The notes beneath the pieces are model-generated. The model made no database searches. It saw only the letters and a program-made list of their open reading frames with translations, and had not been told where the DNA came from. A stretch of 64,000 nucleotides of DNA from a virus: positions 1 to 64,000 of the IMG/VR virus record IMGVR_UViG_3300017917_001194, one strand, 5' to 3'. A program made the translations under genes and the position numbers. This document shows, piece after piece, positions 56,558 to 64,000 of this stretch; position 1 is the stretch's first letter, and each line of letters opens with the position of its first letter.

Positions 56558-57297
56558 TTTTTAGGTACCATGTATAACCAGGACATATTGCTAGGACGAC
56601 CTTCATGTACTAATGCCCACTTGTCGCAATCACTTAGTTCTTTAAGAAACTCAAATTGATAAGGATCTTTTGATTTTTGATCAATTTTGTGTATAGTGTG
56701 TGTGTTAATAAATCTTGAGATTAATGTGTCGGTAATGCCAGCAATCATACAATCATGGCACTCAACCAACATAATAGATTTTTGTAAAGATGGCACTTTT
56801 ACAGGATCAAGTAAGTTGATCTCTTCACCTTCACAATCAACAATCAACAGAGGTCTCTCGGGCATGTAAATTTTTGATTCGAGCCATTCACAATTTATAG
56901 ATTTCTCACTTACATCAAGACTTCGAACACTATTTGCCAGAGCATTGTTTATAGTAACAAACATAGCCTTAATATTAATATCAATTGCCAATCCTGGTGT
57001 GTGGGGTAATCTTCTACTAAACCCTACGGCATAGTATCCCTCGGCGCAACCAATGTTAATAAACAAATCAGGTTTCTTTGCGATTGCATCTTCGATCGCT
57101 AGGTGTAATTCATCTTCATAGACACCTAATAATTTTGCCGCAGTATCTCCGTCACCCCAGGAAGTTCTTGGCACAATAGTCATACCTTTAAACGGCCCAG
57201 TTTGTACACGACCGTCGGTGTGATGAAAGATATATGGAATAAGCTCTACACGTCGAGCATTAGCAATATCTTGTAAATGTCTTTCTAGTGCGCTCAT
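56554..57297 (-). CDS. SAM-dependent methyltransferase-like protein
   Basis: A 247-aa protein with FINIGCAEGYYAVGFSRRLP as motif I near residue 80 and LLIVDCEGEEINL as motif IV, an FkbM-like arrangement. Probably methylates a sugar product of the neighbouring glycosyltransferases. Confidence 0.72.
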   Translation of the reverse strand: MSALERHLQDIANARRVELIPYIFHHTDGRVQTGPFKGMTIVPRTSWGDGDTAAKLLGVYEDELHLAIEDAIAKKPDLFINIGCAEGYYAVGFSRRLPHTPGLAIDINIKAMFVTINNALANSVRSLDVSEKSINCEWLESKIYMPERPLLIVDCEGEEINLLDPVKVPSLQKSIMLVECHDCMIAGITDTLISRFINTHTIHKIDQKSKDPYQFEFLKELSDCDKWALVHEGRPSNMSWLYMVPKK

Positions 57298-58130
57298 TGT
57301 TTGCCACCTGAAAATTTAACTGTAAAGTGAGCCATTTGTTTGTTAACATCGTTCTCTTTGAGTTTTTGCCAAGGATCTTGTATACCGGCTTTAATGTTTC
57401 GCCAGAATGTAGTATCAAGACCTTGTTTATCCATATATTGGCTCAATAATTCTGTTTCTCTCATGCGTAAATTAATCCAAGCTATGTTGTGGAAATCTTT
57501 TGGATTATTAGGATTACCTTCTAACAACTCCATATGCCTTTCTTGGAAGGTTGGATCATCATTATTACCAGTTAAATCTTTGCGATCATGTGTGACATAC
57601 ACTTCAATGCGTTTCCAAATGTCAAGTTTATATGCAACTTGGCTAAGCCAGGCGTCCGTCAACGGATGTGGACTAAGATAAGTGAGTTGTTCTAACCATG
57701 CCCTCGGAACAATAGGAAAAATACTGTATGGGTGATCTTTGTGGGTGTGTACTGCTAATAATTTAAATTGTCCGGTGTGTTCGGTGATTTTACGATCCCA
57801 CCCGGATGTGTCCATTAGTGCATCATCGTTCCAGAAGAAATACCAATCGGCACTTACTGAATTTGCCAGTGTGTTAATATACTCGTTTAATCGTTGGTAT
57901 CCTAGTGGTTCAAATTCTTGAACTTCATAATCAATGCCCTTATTGTCAAGGTATGGTTGCACATGTTCGTCAAAGTGTTTACGACCGACAGTGTCGTCGT
58001 TGTCAAATGCAAACATAATAATAATATCTTTTATGTCCAGCGCACGATTGACAAGTCCTATTACACTTCTTGCTAGTGCATCTGTTCTTCCCCGTGTGGG
58101 CAATAATACTGCTATTTTATATTCATTCAT
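57294..58130 (-). CDS. GT2-family-like glycosyltransferase
   Basis: A 278-aa protein starting with IAVLLPTRGR (GT-A fold nucleotide-binding start), then FAFDNDD and a FFWNDDALM acidic motif where GT2 enzymes have D-x-D. Ends in a long helical tail. Part of the coupled operon. Confidence 0.72.
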   Translation of the reverse strand: MNEYKIAVLLPTRGRTDALARSVIGLVNRALDIKDIIIMFAFDNDDTVGRKHFDEHVQPYLDNKGIDYEVQEFEPLGYQRLNEYINTLANSVSADWYFFWNDDALMDTSGWDRKITEHTGQFKLLAVHTHKDHPYSIFPIVPRAWLEQLTYLSPHPLTDAWLSQVAYKLDIWKRIEVYVTHDRKDLTGNNDDPTFQERHMELLEGNPNNPKDFHNIAWINLRMRETELLSQYMDKQGLDTTFWRNIKAGIQDPWQKLKENDVNKQMAHFTVKFSGGKQ

Positions 58131-59275
58131 GATGTTCTTTCTGAAATTACTTTTACTTTACCAGCGGCATGTCTAGCAGTTTCTAAAGCATTATCACCCG
58201 AAGCTAGAACCACCCCCATTCTACGATATGGACGAGTAGTAGGTTTACCAAAGATTCTAACATCTACATTCGGCACAGACAATGCATCTTCAACACCAGT
58301 GTATTTAGGTGCAATACCGTCCCGGTCTGCTAAAATAACGGCGCTGGCACCTTCACGCGAAGTAATCACCGGAATAGGCAATCCTAATATAGCACGAGCA
58401 TGTAAATCAAACTCAGTTAAATTTTGACTAATCAGTGTAACCATACCAGTGTCGTGAGGGCGTGGGCTTAGTTCACTAAAAATAACTTCGTCTTTAGTAA
58501 CAAAGAATTCAACACCAAAGATGCCCGAGCCTCCAAGATCATCTGTAATAGTTTTAGCCATGTGTTGTGCGATAGCGATATGCTCAGGTTTCATTGTTTG
58601 TGGTTGCCAACTGTACTGATAATCGCCACGTTCCTGTACATGACCAATAGGATCGCAATACAATGTGGTGCCATCTTGTTGACGAATAGTTAACAGAGTA
58701 ATTTCAAACTCGAAGTTGATAAACTCCTCTACAATAACTTTCTTTCTGTCTCCACGCATGTTAGCACAAGCATAGTCCCAGCTTTTAATAATATCTTCTG
58801 GATTGTGTACTACACTTTGACCTTTACCTGAGCTGCTCATAACAGGTTTAACTACAACAGGAAATCCAATGTCATTTGCTTTTAGAGCAAGTTCTTCGCC
58901 AGTCTCAGCATATTCAAATCTTGCTGTACGTAACCCGAGACTCTTGGCATTGTCACGAATCCGATCTCTATTCATAGTTAGATTAACTGCTCTGGCACTA
59001 GGAACAATATGTTTACCTTGTGCTTCTAACTCAACTAATAGTTCAGTTCTAATTGCCTCAATCTCTGGTACAATTAAATCAGGATTATAGTATTCGATTA
59101 CTCGTTGTAGTTCACTTGCATCTAACATATCGCAAACAGTATTATAATCTGCAACTTGCATGGCAGGAGCATTTGGATAACTGTCCACGGCGATAACAGT
59201 ACAACCGAGTCTCTTGGCACTGATAACAAATTCCTTACCTAGTTCTCCCGAACCTAACAACAATATAGTTTTCAT
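58127..59275 (-). CDS. purT: Formate-dependent GAR transformylase PurT
   Basis: A 382-aa ATP-grasp enzyme: LLLGSGELGKE start, EIEAIRTE, PVMSSSGKGQS (ATP loop), SELSPRPHDTGMVTL and RRMGVVLA near the end. PurT makes formyl-GAR from formate and ATP in purine synthesis. Near full length (E. coli 392 aa). Coupled to queD upstream. Confidence 0.93.
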   Translation of the reverse strand: MKTILLLGSGELGKEFVISAKRLGCTVIAVDSYPNAPAMQVADYNTVCDMLDASELQRVIEYYNPDLIVPEIEAIRTELLVELEAQGKHIVPSARAVNLTMNRDRIRDNAKSLGLRTARFEYAETGEELALKANDIGFPVVVKPVMSSSGKGQSVVHNPEDIIKSWDYACANMRGDRKKVIVEEFINFEFEITLLTIRQQDGTTLYCDPIGHVQERGDYQYSWQPQTMKPEHIAIAQHMAKTITDDLGGSGIFGVEFFVTKDEVIFSELSPRPHDTGMVTLISQNLTEFDLHARAILGLPIPVITSREGASAVILADRDGIAPKYTGVEDALSVPNVDVRIFGKPTTRPYRRMGVVLASGDNALETARHAAGKVKVISERTS

Positions 59276-59775
59276 GCAAATAAATCCTCATCCCATATAC
59301 GATGTCCTTCACGGAATGCCATATTGCTTTGAGTTTCTCTAACTTCAACCCTAAAACACCACAATCGTTCGGCTTCACTTGGACCCCACATGTCTGGAAT
59401 GTATACACCATTAACATATTTGTACAACTGATCTGCTAGACCTTCACAACCAAGTTTTGGTAGGATAGTTAGTTTAGCAAGATTACGACGTTCCATTTCC
59501 TTGTAAAACTCAAGCTCTGGGTCATCTTCTGCTACTAACAATGTATGATCAAATTGACTTTCTAGTACGTTCTTAAGTTCTTTGAGACCACCGTAGTCGG
59601 CTGCCCAATTACGTACATCCAAATCATCTGTGCCAAAATAGAACTTCATTGAAAAACTGTAACCGTGAATTAGGTTACAGTGACTGTCGGCACGCCATTG
59701 GCGATAAGCACAAGGGAAAGCATCATGATACTCTTTGGTGCTCACATACTTGTATTGAACTGGTAGATATGACAT
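59272..59775 (-). CDS. queD: QueD/PTPS-like enzyme
   Basis: A 167-aa 6-pyruvoyl/6-carboxy-tetrahydropterin synthase: ADSHCNLIHGYSF, where QueD usually has C-x3-HGH, so the last zinc His is Tyr here; F-D-H-T-L-L and a C-terminal VEVRETQSN follow. Converts the FolE product to carboxy-tetrahydropterin. First gene of a long operon; AGGAGA site and promoter upstream. Confidence 0.82.
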   Translation of the reverse strand: MSYLPVQYKYVSTKEYHDAFPCAYRQWRADSHCNLIHGYSFSMKFYFGTDDLDVRNWAADYGGLKELKNVLESQFDHTLLVAEDDPELEFYKEMERRNLAKLTILPKLGCEGLADQLYKYVNGVYIPDMWGPSEAERLWCFRVEVRETQSNMAFREGHRIWDEDLFA

Positions 59776-59793
59776 ATTATTCTCCTAAGTTAA

Positions 59794-59823
59794 ATTGTAA
59801 CATAGGCTTGCAGAATTTGTAAA
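59794..59823 (-). promoter_or_regulatory. Promoter of the queD operon
   Basis: TTTACA (59823-59818), 18-base spacer, TACAAT (59799-59794); a short GCGGCC-type hairpin (59834-59848) precedes it. Confidence 0.55.
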
Positions 59824-59862
59824 GCGGGATGAATGCCGAAAAGGCCGCTGTTGAGTTGATAT

Positions 59863-61875
59863 TTATTCAATTAGTTTTATAGTTCTACTAAATTTACTAT
59901 CAGCCAAACTAATTGCCTGATAAAAGTATTGTTCGTACTGTTTGAGTGGGGTTGCTTGGTGTTGATGCCATGTAATGTCTTGGTAAGTTTGGTTAACAAA
60001 AATTGTTTGATCGTTAATTTGATATGTGTACGATCCTCGATTTAATTGCTTGATTTTGAAATAGGTGAGCCAATCATACTCTGTATCAAACTCTCGGCCA
60101 AGATTAGGGTTATATTCCGAATCCAATACTCCATTCCGTAAGTAAATACCAAGATCTGATATAATAGGATCGTTAAGCCTCTTCGCTAAGTCATTGCATA
60201 ATTTACTATAAAATAATTGTGCGTTGGTTAATGCAACAAATGCGAAATACGTTCTGGGTGGTAAAAGTATCGGGAAATCAGGATGGTAGTCGATTCCGTG
60301 TTGAGTAAATGTAACATCGTGTACCCATTGATGAATGGTCTGGTATCCTAATGCAAATAACTTTTCTAACACATCTTCGTTAGATAATTTGGGTTTGACA
60401 TAATTTTTATAGATAAAATCTTGAACAAACGATGGCTCCATATGATGTGTATCTTTAATATATCTACAAAGCATAGCATTAACACCAGTGTAATCATTTG
60501 CAAATGCTAGACCGTTAACAAGATACATGTCCACCCATTCATCCTTGGTATAGCTATAAGTTTCCACAACGCTTTCAACTGTTGGATTGTTCCAAGTGTG
60601 TGAGTTAAAGATTGCTGGATGAATTTCAAATTCTTCCTTTACTAACCAAGACTCGGTTGACATCATCTTAGGAACCGTTTGAATCTTAAATTGTTCTCTC
60701 ATCTCAGGACTAAACGCTGGAGTCTCGGGTAATAATATCCATGTGTTTGGTCTAGCCGCACTGAGATTATTATTAACCAGGATGTCAATTTGATTAAGAG
60801 TTTTTTGATAATTATCGCCTGGTAGTCCAGCAATAATTTCAACTTTAACCGGTAACTCTGGAAACTTTGATCGCAAATAGTTAACACTAGCAATTTGTTT
60901 TTCTATAGGTGGATCTATGCGTTCAACATTATTTTTAATTTCTTCATCTATTGCTTGAACTGAAATTTTGTGGTGATCTAGTAAACCTTGTTCGGCTAGA
61001 AGTTCTTTAATTTTAGTAGTTCTTGCCAGGTGATTTTTAGCATTCTCGGTAACAACAGTTTTTGGGTAACCATATTTTTTTGCAACATCAACAATATGTT
61101 CGGTTATAGCAACATCAATTTCATAAATTCCAAAGTTAGCATCAAGGGTTGAAAACAATTTTACTTTGTTCGCACCGATCCATTCAATCTCATCAAGTAC
61201 AATATCAAATGGTTTTTTAACTACTTTGGTGTATGTTCCGCCACCCCAATCACAATAGATACATTTATAAGGGCATCCCCGAGACGTTTCGATTGATCCA
61301 TACATAAATTGACCAGCGTATGGTAGAAGATATTTTTCTTGAGCCTTATAGATGTTATTGGGCCACTTGAAAGATTTTTTTTCGATTCCTAATTTACTAA
61401 AGCATCGATTTTTATCTTTGTCGGCATAGTAGATGTATGGAATTTTTTCGTAATCAGTAATAGGAAAATAATCAAGTATTTCTTTGAATACTATTTCACC
61501 GTATGCATCACTTGGAACAACAATGTCCACCCAGGGCTTTTCTTTAAAAAAATTTTCATTGTATTTGATGTGGGGTTGTGGGCCACCGTAAACAATTAAA
61601 CAATTAGGATATTGATTTTTTACCTCTTCGGCTACTTCGTCAAAAAAAGATTCATTCCAGACGTACACACTAAAACCAAATATGTCCGGTGGCGCCTTTT
61701 GACATTCATTGAGAATCTCTTCTTTAGATCTATAATCAGCGATCCATGGGTCGGCCCACTGATATTCAGTATGTTTACTACTGTTTTCTTCGAAGTAAGT
61801 TTTAAGGCTACACCAGAGCAGAGGAAGAGTTAACTCGGCAAATGAGTGTTTATTTGCCACATACACATTTTTCAT
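59863..61875 (-). CDS. B12-binding-type radical SAM protein
   Basis: A 670-aa protein: N-terminal cobalamin-binding-like part (FGFSVYVWN, VYGGPQPHI, VPSDAYGE), then a radical SAM barrel with RGCPYKCIYCDWG (C-x3-C-x2-C) and a VEIIAGLPGD block, and a long C-terminal helical region. Related to the 29432-31024 type. Product unknown. Ends the folE operon. Confidence 0.85.
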   Translation of the reverse strand: MKNVYVANKHSFAELTLPLLWCSLKTYFEENSSKHTEYQWADPWIADYRSKEEILNECQKAPPDIFGFSVYVWNESFFDEVAEEVKNQYPNCLIVYGGPQPHIKYNENFFKEKPWVDIVVPSDAYGEIVFKEILDYFPITDYEKIPYIYYADKDKNRCFSKLGIEKKSFKWPNNIYKAQEKYLLPYAGQFMYGSIETSRGCPYKCIYCDWGGGTYTKVVKKPFDIVLDEIEWIGANKVKLFSTLDANFGIYEIDVAITEHIVDVAKKYGYPKTVVTENAKNHLARTTKIKELLAEQGLLDHHKISVQAIDEEIKNNVERIDPPIEKQIASVNYLRSKFPELPVKVEIIAGLPGDNYQKTLNQIDILVNNNLSAARPNTWILLPETPAFSPEMREQFKIQTVPKMMSTESWLVKEEFEIHPAIFNSHTWNNPTVESVVETYSYTKDEWVDMYLVNGLAFANDYTGVNAMLCRYIKDTHHMEPSFVQDFIYKNYVKPKLSNEDVLEKLFALGYQTIHQWVHDVTFTQHGIDYHPDFPILLPPRTYFAFVALTNAQLFYSKLCNDLAKRLNDPIISDLGIYLRNGVLDSEYNPNLGREFDTEYDWLTYFKIKQLNRGSYTYQINDQTIFVNQTYQDITWHQHQATPLKQYEQYFYQAISLADSKFSRTIKLIE

Positions 61876-61882
61876 ATTATGA

Positions 61883-62029
61883 CTACTTATTACTAAGCAG
61901 TTCAGATATCAATAAAGCACCGGACCACGAGGCAGAACTTAACCAGCCCCAAAATGCTGGGTCGTTGTCTATGTTTAAAAATATGTTAGCAACGCTAGAG
62001 ATTACACCAAGTAATAATACCACTTTCAT
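61883..62029 (-). CDS. 48-aa membrane protein
   Basis: ATG 62029 overlaps the HIT stop (ATGA). Starts MKVVLLLGVISSVANIFL and has a second hydrophobic stretch near WSGALLISELL: two membrane helices. It ends 7 bases before the rSAM start. Unknown role. Confidence 0.6.
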   Translation of the reverse strand: MKVVLLLGVISSVANIFLNIDNDPAFWGWLSSASWSGALLISELLSNK

Positions 62030-62415
62030 CGTTTGTATTTTCCTTTGCCCGGAATAGTGTTACGCACACCACCTGTTGGATCTTTAACATCACCCTTGCG
62101 ACGTGGGATCAAATGTATGTGTGGCCAGCCTATTGTTTGTCCGGCAGCTTCGCCGTAGTTCATACCAATGTTAAATCCATCCCACTGACCTAGTTCCACC
62201 ATCTTCTTGCCATAACGTACAGCATCTTCAAATGCATCAGTGAGCACACCAAAGGTATTGTACTTAGGCACAAATAATAAATGTCCATCAGTTACTGGAT
62301 ATTTGTCGTTGAACACCTTAACGTGATAATCTTCACTTAGAACCAAGTCCCAGGGAGCATCGCTATCATCGATGATGTCAGGTTGTGTTTCGAATATACA
62401 TTCTTTGCGTGACAT
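62026..62415 (-). CDS. HIT-family nucleotide hydrolase-like protein
   Basis: A 129-aa HIT protein: GHLLFVPKYN, then AGQTIGWPHIHLIPRRKGD, a histidine triad whose first His is Trp while the middle catalytic His remains. The family hydrolyses nucleotide phosphoramidates and dinucleotides. Two bases separate it from folE. Confidence 0.82.
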   Translation of the reverse strand: MSRKECIFETQPDIIDDSDAPWDLVLSEDYHVKVFNDKYPVTDGHLLFVPKYNTFGVLTDAFEDAVRYGKKMVELGQWDGFNIGMNYGEAAGQTIGWPHIHLIPRRKGDVKDPTGGVRNTIPGKGKYKR

Positions 62416-62417
62416 GA

Positions 62418-63113
62418 TTACCTTGGAGCAAATTCTTGCTGTAGTTTGATATTGTCCATAAACTCTTTCTTAACTGCTGGATCTGTTTTAAACACACCAG
62501 TTAATACAGTAGTTTGGGTTAAACTAGAGTGTGCCATAATGCCGCGATTTTCACAACAACCATGTGTGGCTTGAATGTACACGCCTACGTTTTCACTAGC
62601 AGTTGCCTTCATGATCTCTCTGGCAATATCATTACATAGTTCCTCTTGTAACGTGCCACGTCTAGCACACCATTGAGCTATTCGTGTATATTTAGAAAGG
62701 CCAATGAGTTTATGAGCGGCGATGATACCGATGTAGGCAACGCCAGAAACTGGCTGATGATGATGAGAACACATAGAACGAAGCTCGCTCCTAACCACCA
62801 ACATCCCGTCATAGCGGTCTTCAGAATCATTTGGGAAAGCTGTTGCATCTGGTGCTGGATCATATCTACCTGCCATTATTTCGTTAAAGTACATCTTGGC
62901 CAAACGACGTGCTGTGCCTTTACTGTTAGGATCGTCTTCACGATCAATTAACAGTGTGTCCAATACATTTTCAAATGCCACAGTGGCTTCATCAATAAGT
63001 TGTGCCTTTTGTTCTTCTGTAACATAATCACTAATGTTATCGCCAGCCCAGAAGCGTTTGCCTCCTGCTCGCATTTGTTCTCTTAATACTTGTGCTAAGT
63101 TTTTTTCTGCCAT
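62418..63113 (-). CDS. folE: GTP cyclohydrolase I
   Basis: A 231-aa FolE: SMCSHHHQPVSGVAYIGI with zinc ligand C115 and H117-119, then GLSKYTRI and ATHGCCENRG (H184, C186). Converts GTP to dihydroneopterin triphosphate and formate, the first step toward preQ0 or folate. Strong promoter at 63153; GGAGAA site. Confidence 0.93.
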   Translation of the reverse strand: MAEKNLAQVLREQMRAGGKRFWAGDNISDYVTEEQKAQLIDEATVAFENVLDTLLIDREDDPNSKGTARRLAKMYFNEIMAGRYDPAPDATAFPNDSEDRYDGMLVVRSELRSMCSHHHQPVSGVAYIGIIAAHKLIGLSKYTRIAQWCARRGTLQEELCNDIAREIMKATASENVGVYIQATHGCCENRGIMAHSSLTQTTVLTGVFKTDPAVKKEFMDNIKLQQEFAPR

Positions 63114-63152
63114 TTATTTCTCCGAGTTATAAGTCGTGGATGACTTTGTTTA

Positions 63153-63181
63153 ATTGTACGTAATATTTAGACCTGTGTCAA
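63153..63181 (-). promoter_or_regulatory. folE promoter
   Basis: TTGACA (63181-63176), 17-base spacer, TACAAT (63158-63153); it overlaps the end of the 2OG gene. Confidence 0.82.
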
Positions 63182-63709
63182 TAGGAATCCAGATATTTGC
63201 ATTGTATATTTGTCCTGGAATCCAGCGTTAGAACTTACATGCAATATATCACTGCTCCATATAAACCCATCGCCAGCTTTCCAATTTGTGCTAGTTTCAA
63301 ACTTATCATTTAATTGGTATTGTAAGAATTGCCCCATTTTATAATCTTCAAGGTAGATGTTTGCTCGCACTTTAGTTTCGGTGCGGTTTGGGTATTGTTG
63401 TCCAATTTAGAAGAACGTGTCTCTATGAAACGGGACAACACAACCTGGCGGTTGTTTAATAGTAGATACTGTAATTACTTCCATGTTTAACTGGCGTCCT
63501 AACTCTTGATAGTCGAGTTGTGTGTCATTCCACCAAAGTTGATGTATCTTAGTATTGTGAATATTGTAGCTTTTAGGAAAGCCACCGTATTGTTCGTGAA
63601 TATCTGTAAGCTCGTACACTTGGTGTTTAATACAGCTACCACTGTGTACAGAGTAATCAGCAATAAGAAGAGGTGTAAAATCAAAATCAAGATGAACCGG
63701 TTTAAACAT
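63167..63709 (-). pseudogene. 2OG oxygenase-like gene with one in-frame stop
   Basis: The first part (100 codons) ends VVPFHRDTFF then TAA at 63409-63407; the same frame continues IGQQYPNRTE ... to the stop at 63167 with no shift. H95-x-D97 would be the iron site and the later H in DILHVSS the distal ligand, so the stop splits the catalytic fold. A single base change from AAA or CAA would cause it. Could be a nonsense mutation, a readthrough site or an assembly error. Confidence 0.72.
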
Positions 63710-63711
63710 TG

Positions 63712-64000
63712 TTAGTCCTTTATTATAATATTTCTGCAGTCTGGGTATTCAACATATTTAGGTTGTTCATTTACCTTGGGTAATAATTTAAGTCCAAGTT
63801 CCGCTTCTTCTATAGTAGGTTTATAGTGATAGCCTATCCGAAATGTTAATTGTTCTTGCCACGGCGTTATCTTAAGGTCTCTACCATCATAACGCATCAT
63901 GCTTAACTGATCATAAACCTCTACGTCATCAGTAAGTATAGCACCACCTCGGCCTATTTGTAAAGGTTTTCCATTGCCAAAACTCAAACATTGTAATTGT
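63712..64000 (-). CDS. DegT/DnrJ aminotransferase, C-terminal fragment
   Basis: The gene continues beyond the right edge. The visible 96 residues start near the PLP-lysine block (SFGNGKPLQIGRGGAI) and end NIIIKD. A second DegT protein beside the one at 13359-14462, but this one lacks close similarity in the visible part. Likely a sugar aminotransferase. Confidence 0.7.
   Translation of the reverse strand, partial: QLQCLSFGNGKPLQIGRGGAILTDDVEVYDQLSMMRYDGRDLKITPWQEQLTFRIGYHYKPTIEEAELGLKLLPKVNEQPKYVEYPDCRNIIIKD

Noticed and set aside
63167-63709. Genome-wide TAA reassignment
   Set aside because: TAA ends many well-defined genes here (for example 2600-upstream neighbours and tRNA-flanking HNH genes), so one internal TAA is better read as a local event.
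1-64000. Prophage or plasmid segment
   Set aside because: No integrase, repressor, attachment repeat, partition or replication-initiation gene is visible; the gene set is that of a lytic T4-like phage.

Overview
The window reads as part of the genome of a large T4-related lytic phage. The sequence shows: tightly packed genes joined by 4-base ATGA overlaps; ThyX, a T4 RNase H-like 5' nuclease, a MazG-like pyrophosphohydrolase and a MoxR/VWA pair; 26 tRNA genes and a tmRNA; nine free-standing homing-endonuclease-like genes; and T4-type late-promoter octamers. Early-type genes have near-consensus sigma-70 promoters (TTGACN, 15-18 bases, TATAAT-like). Two features point to a betaproteobacterial, probably freshwater, host: an outer-membrane porin of the Burkholderiales type and a circularly permuted tmRNA, a gene form known from betaproteobacteria, alphaproteobacteria and cyanobacteria. 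The host assignment is inference.

Region 1 (1-12.7 kb): a plus-strand operon with three complete radical SAM 'twitch' proteins, the tail of a fourth, an SDR-like protein, an SGNH-like protein, a 33-aa protein and a NodU-type carbamoyltransferase. Three glycosyltransferase-like proteins share a C-terminal motif (S/T)EK(T/S)(F/Y)K. This looks like a surface-sugar or small-molecule modification system of unknown product. Region 2 (12.7-21 kb): DegT aminotransferase and epimerase interleaved with three homing endonucleases, then ThyX, small conserved phage genes and a metallopeptidase/VWA protein. Region 3 (21-29.4 kb): the porin, a 13-gene array of tiny tip-to-tail genes most of which end in a F-x-L-[RK]-[WF] signature, the MoxR ATPase, a phosphoesterase and a 2OG oxygenase. 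Region 4 (29.4-35.6 kb): a B12-type radical SAM protein, then an ahpC-ahpD-GNAT operon running into ADP-heptose-type genes.

Region 5 (35.6-47 kb): 26 tRNAs (all amino acids except Phe) interrupted by HNH genes, an RNase H-like YkuK protein, a permuted tmRNA with a 29-codon tag, two exported proteins and a NeuD / mini-ketosynthase / 2OG-oxygenase cassette. Region 6 (47-64 kb): one long minus-strand operon (queD, purT, glycosyl- and methyltransferases, phosphoribosyltransferase, queE, nadE, FkbM-like, SGNH, 5' nuclease, MazG), then a folE-HIT-rSAM operon, a 2OG gene broken by one in-frame stop, and a truncated DegT gene at the right edge.

The most notable structure is regulatory. The homing endonucleases fall into two designs. 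In one, a late-promoter octamer sits exactly five bases before the ATG, predicting leaderless late mRNAs. In the other, a hairpin masks the ribosome-binding region and carries the late promoter in its loop; in one case the masking arm is the acceptor end of tRNA-Ala.
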